A stretch of DNA of 32,966 nt, from assembly GCA_029252265.1 (NCBI GenBank), contig JAQXBT010000063.1, forward strand, positions 1 to 32,966, in the 5' to 3' direction. How positions within the stretch are numbered: position 1 is the first letter of the stretch; each line of letters starts with the position of its first letter. The notes beneath the pieces were generated by a model. The model made no database searches and had not been told where the DNA came from. It saw nothing but the letters and a program-made list of their open reading frames with translations. The DNA comes from Flavobacteriaceae bacterium. GTDB lineage: Bacteria > Bacteroidota > Bacteroidia > Flavobacteriales > Flavobacteriaceae. A program made the translations under genes and the position numbers. This document shows positions 8,449 to 15,151 of the stretch, piece after piece.

Positions 8449-9111
8449 TTATTTGGTGTAGTTTCTCGCTCCAAAGATACGACTTCCCACACGAATCATA
8501 GTACTTCCACATTCAATTGCTAATGGAAAATCGCCACTCATTCCCATGGAGATTTCTAAAAGATCGGGATTGATCTCTTTTAGACTTTCAAAAGTATTTT
8601 TCAAAGCTGTAAACTCTTCTTTAATTTGCGTTGTATTATCTGTAAAACTTGCCATTCCCATCACGCCAACAATCGAAATATTTTTTAAACTCTTAAAATG
8701 ATCCGAATCAATTATGGAGTGCGCATCTTCTAAAGTCATTCCAGATTTGGTATCTTCTTTTGCAATTTTAAGTTGTAATAAACATGAAATGGTACGGTCG
8801 TTTTTTTCGGCTTGTTTGTTGATTTCATTGAGTAACTTTAGGGAGTCAACTCCATGAATCAAATCTACAAATGAAGCCATGTATTTGACTTTATTTCGTT
8901 GCACATTTCCAATCATATGCCATTGGATGTCTTTTGGCATTTGCTGCTGTTTTTCGGCCATTTCTTGGATTTTATTTTCGCCAAAAATGCGTTGACCAGC
9001 AGCATAGGCTTCCATTAAGTCCGCTACGGGTTTTGTTTTAGAAACAGCGACCAAAGTTACTTGATTCGGAAGTTGCGATTGTAGTTGTGATAAATTAGTT
9101 TTTATAGACAT
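8449..9111 (-). CDS. YggS-family pyridoxal-phosphate homeostasis protein
   Basis: This single-domain alanine-racemase-fold protein (220 residues) binds pyridoxal 5'-phosphate and is known in other bacteria to keep free PLP and amino-acid pools balanced rather than catalyse a specific reaction. The PLP lysine is in VTLVAVSKTKP near residue 25. Other family marks are FGENKIQEM, WHMIGNVQRNK, and the C-terminal LEISMGMSGDFPLAIECGSTMIRVG, with GSRIFGAR. Its ATG is 2 bases after the DUF1015 stop, and its TAA is followed in the same frame, without an ATG, by the exonuclease gene. Confidence 0.93.
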   Translation of the reverse strand: MSIKTNLSQLQSQLPNQVTLVAVSKTKPVADLMEAYAAGQRIFGENKIQEMAEKQQQMPKDIQWHMIGNVQRNKVKYMASFVDLIHGVDSLKLLNEINKQAEKNDRTISCLLQLKIAKEDTKSGMTLEDAHSIIDSDHFKSLKNISIVGVMGMASFTDNTTQIKEEFTALKNTFESLKEINPDLLEISMGMSGDFPLAIECGSTMIRVGSRIFGARNYTK

Positions 9112-9113
9112 AA

Positions 9114-10349
9114 TTAAAACTCGTATATAGTGATTCCACTTCTTAGTTTCGGATAGATATAGGTGCTTTTTGGAGGCATCACGGCACCTGCATCTGCAAT
9201 GGCTTTTAATTCTTGTGTTTGAACAGGAAAAAGTCCAAATCCAACGGTATGATCCCCGTCATCCACAATGGTTTTAATCTGTTCTAAACTATCAATTCCA
9301 TGGATGTAATCAATCCGTTTATTGCTTCGAGGGTTTGTAATTCCTAAAATTGGTTCCAAGAGATGTGTTTGTAAAATATAGGTATCTAGCTGATGGATCG
9401 CAGATTGACTGTTTTCCATTGGTTGACGCAAAGATAAACAATAAAATTCGCCTCCTAAATACATTGATATTTCGTTTTTTTCGATGCTTTTGTAAACATC
9501 TTTTCCTTTTTTTACTACTCTAAATCGATGACTTATTTTTTCTAAAAACGAATCAACACTTAAGCCGTTTAAGTCTTTAATGACTCTGTTGTAATCCTGT
9601 ATTTTAAGTTGACTTTCAGGAATCAAATAGGTCAAAAAATGATTATGAGATGTGTTTGTTGGAGTCTTTTGTTCAGAGTTCAGCTCTTTTGCTAAAAGCG
9701 CGGAGGATGCAGAGCGATGATGCCCATCAGCAATATAAAAACTAGCAATGTTTCCAAAGGCTTTTTGAATAAAACTCACCTCTTTTTTGGTATCAATTCG
9801 CCAAAGCTTGTGAGTTTCATTTTCGGAGTTCCAAGAATTTATTTCTACGGCGTTTAATTTCGCTTTCTGAATTCCATACTCAACAGTCTCATCATCTGGA
9901 TACGTAAGGAGTACTGGTGCCGCGTTGAAGCGCACTGTTTTGAGATATGTTTTAAATTTATTTTCACGTTTCGAAATAGTTGCCTCATGCTTTTTAATCA
10001 CATTCGTTTCATAATCATCTACATGAGCCGTGGCTAAAATACCACAAAATCGGAGTCCGTTTTCTTGTAAAGTTTCATAAATGTAGAAAGCAGGAGTGGG
10101 GTCTTTAATAAGAACTTTAGTGGCTTTGAAATTTTCATATTTCTGTTTGACCAGTTCATAACGTTTTGCGATATCGAGAGCAAACTTGGTATTCTTTTTT
10201 AAATTAATAATACTTAAAAACGATCTCGGATTATTTTTTAAATTAGCTGCTAATTCTATTTGAGAATACGTTTTATACGATTTTGAACTAAAATTTTGAA
10301 GGTTCGTTTTTGAAGGACGAACCGCTCTAAAGGGGTTAATTTTCGCCAT
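9114..10349 (-). CDS. DUF1015 family protein (SerK-like fold)
   Basis: The protein begins MAKINPFRAVRPS, the normal DUF1015 opening, so ATG 10349 is the start (411 residues); the frame is open further upstream but that part overlaps the dehydrogenase gene and lacks family similarity. The family hallmark FYIADGHHRSASSALL is present near the middle. DUF1015 is related to the ParB/sulfiredoxin-fold serine kinase SerK of archaea, in which the equivalent acidic/His residues are near the active site, so a small-metabolite kinase role is possible but not shown. It lies 28 bases after the hydroxybutyryl-CoA dehydrogenase and 2 bases before yggS, so it is clearly in the same operon. Confidence 0.87.
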   Translation of the reverse strand: MAKINPFRAVRPSKTNLQNFSSKSYKTYSQIELAANLKNNPRSFLSIINLKKNTKFALDIAKRYELVKQKYENFKATKVLIKDPTPAFYIYETLQENGLRFCGILATAHVDDYETNVIKKHEATISKRENKFKTYLKTVRFNAAPVLLTYPDDETVEYGIQKAKLNAVEINSWNSENETHKLWRIDTKKEVSFIQKAFGNIASFYIADGHHRSASSALLAKELNSEQKTPTNTSHNHFLTYLIPESQLKIQDYNRVIKDLNGLSVDSFLEKISHRFRVVKKGKDVYKSIEKNEISMYLGGEFYCLSLRQPMENSQSAIHQLDTYILQTHLLEPILGITNPRSNKRIDYIHGIDSLEQIKTIVDDGDHTVGFGLFPVQTQELKAIADAGAVMPPKSTYIYPKLRSGITIYEF

Positions 10350-10377
10350 TTTTACAGTTGGAGTTTTAGGGTGTATT

Positions 10378-11265
10378 TTAAGAAAATTGGGGAGCGACGT
10401 CGATCGCTTTACGCTCGGTTGAATAATCATAAAACCCTTCCCCCGTTTTTACACCATATTTTCCGGCACGAACCATATTCACCAAAAGAGGGTTTGGTGC
10501 ATATTTAGAGTTTTTAAATCCGTCGTACATCACTTCTAAGATTGATAAACAAACATCAAGTCCAATAAAATCGGCTAGCTCTAGTGGTCCCATTGGGTGA
10601 GCCATTCCAAGTTTCATAACCGTATCAATTTCTTTGACACCTGCGACTCCTGAGTAAAGCGTTTCGATGGCTTCATTGATCATTGGAATCAAAATTCGAT
10701 TGGCTACAAATCCAGGGTAATCATTTACAATCACGGGTGTTTTACCAATTTCTTCAGTTAGTGAAACGATAAAATTTATCACTTCTTTTGACGTATTGTA
10801 GCCAGCAATGACCTCCACTAATTTCATAATGGGTACTGGATTCATAAAGTGCATCCCAATCACACGTTCCGGTCTTGAAGTAACCGCAGCAATTTGTGTA
10901 ATAGAAATAGAAGAGGTGTTGGTTGCTAAAATGGTGTCTTCTGGGCATGCATCCTCTAACTGTCTGAAAATTTTAAGTTTCAAATCCACATTTTCAGTTG
11001 CTGCTTCTACGACCAAGCTGGCATATTCAACGCCTTCTTCAATATTGGTAAAGGTTGAAATGTTAGCAAGCGTGTTTGTTTTATCCGATGCCCCTATTTT
11101 TTCTTTAGCGACCAAACGATCTAAATTTTTTGAAATTGTTTCAATGGCCGTTGTTAATGCCGTTTGATTGACATCGATCAATTGTACCTTATAACCTGCT
11201 TGCGCAAACGTATGTGCGATCCCATTTCCCATGGCTCCCGCTCCAATAACTGCAATATTTTTCAT
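10378..11265 (-). CDS. 3-hydroxybutyryl-CoA dehydrogenase family protein
   Basis: This 295-residue NAD(P)-dependent dehydrogenase interconverts 3-hydroxyacyl-CoA (classically 3-hydroxybutyryl-CoA) and acetoacetyl-CoA. It has an N-terminal Rossmann motif GAGAMGNGIAHTFAQAGY, the catalytic His in IGMHFMNPVPIMKLVEVI, and the C-terminal dimerisation domain with MGPLELADFIGLDVCLSILEVMY and a final KYGVKTGEGFYDY. The genes around it suggest catabolic fatty-acid or butanoate metabolism, or polyhydroxybutyrate turnover, but the exact chain length is not readable. A thiolase that could act in the same chain is at 29-30 kb. It follows the oxidoreductase gene by 10 bases. Confidence 0.93.
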   Translation of the reverse strand: MKNIAVIGAGAMGNGIAHTFAQAGYKVQLIDVNQTALTTAIETISKNLDRLVAKEKIGASDKTNTLANISTFTNIEEGVEYASLVVEAATENVDLKLKIFRQLEDACPEDTILATNTSSISITQIAAVTSRPERVIGMHFMNPVPIMKLVEVIAGYNTSKEVINFIVSLTEEIGKTPVIVNDYPGFVANRILIPMINEAIETLYSGVAGVKEIDTVMKLGMAHPMGPLELADFIGLDVCLSILEVMYDGFKNSKYAPNPLLVNMVRAGKYGVKTGEGFYDYSTERKAIDVAPQFS

Positions 11266-11275
11266 CCCTATTTAT

Positions 11276-12238
11276 TTAAAAACAATCTATAATTTGATAA
11301 GCGACTCTCAAAGCATCAGTCCCGTCTCTTAGTGTGACGACTGGTTTTGTATTGTTATTAATTGCATCTGCAAAGCTTTCGAGTTCCTCTAAGATCGCAT
11401 TATTTGGTGAAATTTCTGGATTTTCAAAATAGATTTGTTTTTTGAGTCCTTCTGCATTTTGTAGAACCATATCAAAATCTCCTGGAATTTCTGGGGCATT
11501 TTTCATTTTCACAACTTCTACTTGTTTTTCTAAAAAGTCAACACTGATATATGCATCTTTTTGGAAAAAACGACTTTTTCGCATATTCTTCATTGAGATG
11601 CGACTTGCGGTAAGGTTCGCAACACATCCATTTTCAAACTCAATACGTGCATTTGCAATATCAGGTGTTTCACTAATGACAGAGACACCACTTGCAGTGA
11701 TGTTTTTTACGGGAGATTTCACGACACTCAATATAATATCAATATCATGAATCATCAAATCTAAGACCACTGGGACATCAGTTCCACGAGGATTAAATTC
11801 GGCCAAACGATGAGTTTCAATAAACATCGGTGATTGTATATCATCTTTTACAGCAATAAATGCAGGATTGAAACGTTCCACATGCCCAACTTGGCCTCTT
11901 AGGTTGTTTTCTGATACTAAAAGACGAATATGTTCGGCTTCTTCGACGGTATTTGTCACAGGTTTTTCAATAAATACATGTTTGCCTTTAGTAATGGCTT
12001 TGATCGCACATGTATAATGTGAAAGTGTAGGCGTCACGATGTCTACAACATCCACAACATCAATTAGCGATTCTAGAGAACTGAAATAGGGATACCCAAA
12101 CTCATGTTCAACCTTTTTTCCATTAGACTCATCAGGATCATAAAAACCTATAAGTTCATATTTTTCAGATTGCTGGAGTAATTTAAGATGAATTTTACCG
12201 AGATGACCTGCACCCAATACACCTGCTTTTAATTTCAT
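11276..12238 (-). CDS. Gfo/Idh/MocA family NAD(P)-dependent oxidoreductase
   Basis: This 320-residue protein has an N-terminal Rossmann domain (GAGHLGKIHLKLLQQS, residues 9-24), the catalytic EKPV motif in HVFIEKPVTNTVEEAE, and a C-terminal mixed alpha/beta substrate domain containing DLMIHDIDIILS, the usual HDxD region. Such enzymes oxidise or reduce sugars, inositols or biliverdin-like substrates; the substrate here cannot be assigned. It is the first gene of the seven-gene minus-strand run, with its ATG at 12238 just downstream of a 308-base gene-free stretch that should contain the operon promoter. Confidence 0.88.
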   Translation of the reverse strand: MKLKAGVLGAGHLGKIHLKLLQQSEKYELIGFYDPDESNGKKVEHEFGYPYFSSLESLIDVVDVVDIVTPTLSHYTCAIKAITKGKHVFIEKPVTNTVEEAEHIRLLVSENNLRGQVGHVERFNPAFIAVKDDIQSPMFIETHRLAEFNPRGTDVPVVLDLMIHDIDIILSVVKSPVKNITASGVSVISETPDIANARIEFENGCVANLTASRISMKNMRKSRFFQKDAYISVDFLEKQVEVVKMKNAPEIPGDFDMVLQNAEGLKKQIYFENPEISPNNAILEELESFADAINNNTKPVVTLRDGTDALRVAYQIIDCF

Positions 12239-12433
12239 TTTGTTGATTTTATGTAAAACTATGATTTTTTTATAGTTATTAAAAAAAATGTTTCTTAAAT
12301 CTAATAAAAATACACCTTCATAATTCTTAAATGCGAGTCATCACTTTATAAAAATAATTCAATTTAGAGAGACTTGCTCGTACTTATTGTTATTAATTAA
12401 TCCATAAATATTACGAATACATTACAGTAAATA

Positions 12434-12488
12434 CCGTTTATTACGTCACATCGCCGTTTATTACGTCACATCGCCGTTTGCTACATGG
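12434..12488 (+). repeat. 20-bp tandem repeat, two perfect copies plus a degenerate third
   Basis: The unit ccgtttattacgtcacatcg occurs at 12434-12453 and 12454-12473 without a mismatch, and a decayed third copy starts at 12474 (ccgtttgctacatgg). The repeat is more GC-rich than the surroundings. It lies about 60-110 bases before the T9SS gene's start and could be a regulator site array or a replication-slippage product. Confidence 0.85.
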
Positions 12489-12514
12489 CACTAGATAGTT
12501 GCGATACATCACAA

Positions 12515-12522
12515 TATATTTG
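12515..12522 (+). promoter_or_regulatory. -7 promoter element upstream of the T9SS cargo gene
   Basis: TATATTTG matches TAnnTTTG and lies 24 bases before the ATG at 12547. No TTG is found 19-21 bases upstream, so the promoter may be weak or regulated. Confidence 0.45.
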
Positions 12523-12546
12523 TAAAGAATTATTTTTAATCAATTA

Positions 12547-13104
12547 ATGATATCTAATCTTACACATGTTATATCGTTTTGTCTTTTTTTTGTATTAACT
12601 GACTTAGTTTGCCAGGAATCATTAAATTCTACACCTTCCGTTATAAAATCAGTATTAACAACAGCAGGTTCTCGTGCGGTGTCGTATAATTATACTGCTT
12701 CTGACGGTCGTGTAATGACCACCAAAATTCAACAAAGTATTGGTCAAAACGGAGCCGTTGGTCTCTCTAATACAACCAATAATACAGTTCAACAAGGGTA
12801 TTTAAACCGAGTCAAATTATTAAATGTAGACAATACGACTGTTGAATTTGTAGAAACTATGGATTTGAGGATCTATCCCAATCCATTCAAAGACTTTGTA
12901 AATATTAAATTTTCAAAACCCACGATTTATCCAGTTCAAATAGAAGTTTTTGATGTTAGAGGGCGTTTGGTACTGAATCAGGAGTTTGAGCCTTCGGGGC
13001 AAATTACGTTGACTACGGATCGTTTGGAAGATTCAAGTTATATCATTCGCATTTCAAGTGGAAGTAACGATTTCCTTAAAAAGTTAATAAAAGGTAAGCA
13101 TTAA
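12547..13104 (+). CDS. Short secreted protein with type IX secretion (type A) sorting domain
   Basis: This 185-residue protein has an N-terminal signal peptide (hydrophobic core at about residues 8-20) and a C-terminal T9SS type A sorting domain of about 75 residues: LRIYPNPFKDFVNIKF, then PVQIEVFDVRGRLVL, then SSYIIRISSGSNDFLKKLIKGK. T9SS exports such proteins across the outer membrane and usually cleaves the sorting domain. Only about 80 residues of mature protein remain (Thr/Ser/Asn-rich, with SIGQNGAVG and NTVQQGYLNRV), with no recognised domain. The following barrel gene starts 4 bases after its stop, so the two are probably co-expressed. Confidence 0.85.
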   Translation: MISNLTHVISFCLFFVLTDLVCQESLNSTPSVIKSVLTTAGSRAVSYNYTASDGRVMTTKIQQSIGQNGAVGLSNTTNNTVQQGYLNRVKLLNVDNTTVEFVETMDLRIYPNPFKDFVNIKFSKPTIYPVQIEVFDVRGRLVLNQEFEPSGQITLTTDRLEDSSYIIRISSGSNDFLKKLIKGKH

Positions 13105-13108
13105 AACA

Positions 13109-13756
13109 ATGATAAAAAACATTACAACATATAGTATATTTTTTTTAGTAAGCTACATGAGTTTTTCCCAAACAGTTTATTTAGAAAGTTCATTATCAGG
13201 TGCTTATTTTAAAGAGTATACCAACGATTTTGGAATGAATACACTCGATGATACGTTTTCCCAATCCATGGAAGTGGGTTTTGGAGGTGGCGTTATTTTT
13301 GACATTTCGAAAGACAGTCGTCTCAAATGGGATTTAGGACTTAACTATAACAAATATAAAATCAATACCAGTTTTGTGAGTGGAAAAACCAGCACACCCA
13401 CTCAGTATAATTTAGAGTATGCTTCCATGAAATTAGGGGGGTATTATTCATTCATAGATAAGTCAAGACTAAAATTACAGGCACATACTCATGGTTCTTT
13501 TGATTATTTAATTTTTGGATCTAATGCGCATAATAATGTAATTTTTGACCTTACAGACGGTCATGAGTTAAGTAAGCTTATTTTGAATTATCATTATGGG
13601 TTGACGCTTGAAATTCTTATAAACAACGAAAATTCATTTTATATAAGTTACGATTCAAAAAACAGTTTTAAAACTGAAATTGATAATGATGAGTCGTATC
13701 GAATCAATGTAAATTCTGTAATGATGGGATTTCGATTTAAACTTCAACGGCTCTAA
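13109..13756 (+). CDS. Small outer-membrane beta-barrel protein
   Basis: The 215-residue product has a signal peptide ending at FSQ (residue 21), then alternating hydrophobic/polar strands such as SMEVGFGGGVIFDI, KWDLGLNYNKYKIN, MKLGGYYSFI, KLQAHTHGSFDYLIF, and a final strand NVNSVMMGFRFKLQ. This fits an eight-stranded outer-membrane barrel of the PorT/OmpW-like size class, but I cannot place it in a named family. It is 4 bases after the T9SS cargo gene, and an N-terminal copy of it lies 70 bases downstream. Function is unknown; partnership with the cargo gene is inferred from spacing only. Confidence 0.75.
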   Translation: MIKNITTYSIFFLVSYMSFSQTVYLESSLSGAYFKEYTNDFGMNTLDDTFSQSMEVGFGGGVIFDISKDSRLKWDLGLNYNKYKINTSFVSGKTSTPTQYNLEYASMKLGGYYSFIDKSRLKLQAHTHGSFDYLIFGSNAHNNVIFDLTDGHELSKLILNYHYGLTLEILINNENSFYISYDSKNSFKTEIDNDESYRINVNSVMMGFRFKLQRL

Positions 13757-13770
13757 TTTAACCATACGAT

Positions 13771-13827
13771 ATGCAAAAAATGTACAAATACATATTTAAA
13801 GTTGCGCTACTAGTATTAAAACAATGA
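13771..13827 (+). pseudogene. Signal-peptide-like micro-ORF, probable gene remnant
   Basis: ATG 13771 to TGA 13825 encodes 18 residues, MQKMYKYIFKVALLVLKQ, which look like the start of a signal peptide with no mature protein behind it. Its stop overlaps the ATG of the next remnant. It may be the 5' end left at the junction of a duplication. Confidence 0.3.
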
Positions 13828-13949
13828 TAAAATACGGAATACTATATGGTATATTTTCTCTAGTAAGTTACATGCGTTTTTCCCAACCCCTATATTTAGA
13901 GAATTCATTGTCAGGTACTTATTTTGAAGAGTATTATGCAGAAACATAA
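13824..13949 (+). pseudogene. Truncated paralogue of the 13109 barrel gene
   Basis: The 41-residue frame opens with MIKYGILYGIFSLVSYMRFS and continues QPLYLENSLSGTYFEEY before TAA; 25 of its first 37 residues match the 13109 gene. The DNA match begins upstream of the ATG, with attaaaacaatgataaaa shared at both places. After the stop, in another frame, ESY and flanking residues resemble the 13109 gene's C-terminal DESYRINVN, so an internal deletion is possible. It is a decayed duplicate with no intact mature protein. Confidence 0.75.
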
Positions 13950-14031
13950 TCGACGATAACCGATGGAATATGAGTCGTACAATACACAAATTAAATAACC
14001 TAAATTTATAATTATACCAAATCTTAATGCT

Positions 14032-14385
14032 ATGAAAAACAACTATTTAAAACTGAGTCTAATAGTCCTCTCAATGATTGTTGCGACGGCATCCGTTCAA
14101 GCACTAGCAACCACTTAATATGGAATACAAATAGATGCCACACTTGTAGATATCTCGATGTTTGTTTCGACTATATCACGATCATTTGGTGACTTATATA
14201 GAGGCATCCACAAAAACCTTACAAAAGTCAGTACCGACTCCTTATCATATACGCTCAATTGGAACAGCGTCAATCCCATTCGGGATCATCGATTATGAGT
14301 TTATAATAAAGACAACTTGATACAAGGCTTCGGATTAGAAATCGTAAGAGGTGACATTATTGAAAGTCCCATAGTTGGCCTTTAA
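14032..14385 (+). pseudogene. Decayed secreted-protein gene with two in-frame stops
   Basis: ATG 14032 starts a clear signal peptide, MKNNYLKLSLIVLSMIVAT followed by ASVQALATT, then TAA at 14116. The same frame then stays open for 59 codons to TGA 14296 (QIDATLVDISMFVST, SLSYTLNWNSVNP), and for 28 more to TAA 14383 (NLIQGFGLEIVRGDII). The continuous frame behind a good signal peptide suggests an inactivated secreted protein. I do not recognise the family. It could instead be chance open sequence behind a real 28-residue peptide. Confidence 0.45.
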
Positions 14386-14460
14386 AGTTGTATTGAAATA
14401 TTTAAAATAGTGTTTATATTTATTGAGCTAAAAATTTTTACAGAATTTAGCAGTTTACCC

Positions 14461-14468
14461 TATCTTTG
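14461..14468 (+). promoter_or_regulatory. -7 promoter element of pcm
   Basis: TATCTTTG is a good TAnnTTTG match, 42 bases before the pcm start. No TTG at the -33 position was seen. Confidence 0.5.
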
Positions 14469-14509
14469 TTTTTAAACAAGAAGATTTATCTTCTGCTCAA
14501 TTATTTTTT

Positions 14510-15151
14510 TTGAAAGATACGTTTAAACATAAAGGACTTCGCAAGCAATTAGTGGCAACTTTGGTAACTAAAGGGATTACAAATTCAGCGGTCTTAGAGG
14601 CCATTGGATCGATTCCACGCCATCTTTTTATGGACTCCAGTTTTTTGGATCATGCGTACCAAGACAAAGCGTTTCCTATTGCTGCCAGTCAAACGATTTC
14701 ACAGCCTTATACTGTTGCATTTCAATCCGAGTTATTGGAAGTTAAGCCCTCTGATAAAATCCTTGAAATTGGCACAGGAAGTGGGTACCAAACTGCTGTG
14801 TTGTGTCTGTTAGGAGCGCATGTGTATAGCATTGAGCGTCAACTAGAACTCTTTAAAAAAACGAGTAAATTCCTACCTAAAATCGGTTATGTTGCCAAAC
14901 GTCTCATTTTTGGAGATGGCTACAAAGGACTTAAAGATGAGGCGCCATTTGATAGCATCATCGTCACTGCAGGGGCGCCTTTTGTTCCAAAACCATTATT
15001 AGCACAATTAAAAATTGGAGGCCGTTTAGTTATCCCTGTTGGAGACGTTGATCAAATTATGACACTTTACATCCGAAAAGGCGCTAAAGAATTTGAAAAA
15101 CACGAATTAGGGAATTTTAAGTTTGTTCCGCTTTTAGAAAATAAAAACTAG
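14510..15151 (+). CDS. pcm: Protein-L-isoaspartate O-methyltransferase
   Basis: Pcm methylates abnormal isoaspartyl residues in aged proteins with S-adenosylmethionine, starting their repair. The 213-residue protein has the family's IPRHLFMD, then QTISQPYTVAFQSELL, the SAM-binding motif ILEIGTGSGYQTAVL (about residues 84-98), FGDGYKGL, and DSIIVTAGAPFVPKPLLAQLKIGGRLVIPVG. The start is TTG at 14510: the frame upstream has no ATG back to the stop at 14423, and family members begin at this position (K-DTFKHKG-R-QLV). The stop shares bases with the opposing DUF5686 stop (CTAG), so the two genes converge without a spacer. Confidence 0.92.
   Translation: MKDTFKHKGLRKQLVATLVTKGITNSAVLEAIGSIPRHLFMDSSFLDHAYQDKAFPIAASQTISQPYTVAFQSELLEVKPSDKILEIGTGSGYQTAVLCLLGAHVYSIERQLELFKKTSKFLPKIGYVAKRLIFGDGYKGLKDEAPFDSIIVTAGAPFVPKPLLAQLKIGGRLVIPVGDVDQIMTLYIRKGAKEFEKHELGNFKFVPLLENKN

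Larger units (their letters stand above)
12239..12546. other. Gene-free divergent region with tandem repeats
   Basis: This 308-base AT-rich stretch separates the minus-strand oxidoreductase operon from the plus-strand T9SS gene. It contains a 20-bp tandem repeat (12434-12473) and a -7 element before the T9SS gene. No open reading frame with family similarity or RNA gene was seen. Confidence 0.6.

Noticed and set aside
12434-12488. Possible CRISPR array
   Set aside because: The repeats abut without spacers, are only 20 bases long, number two to three, and no cas genes are present.
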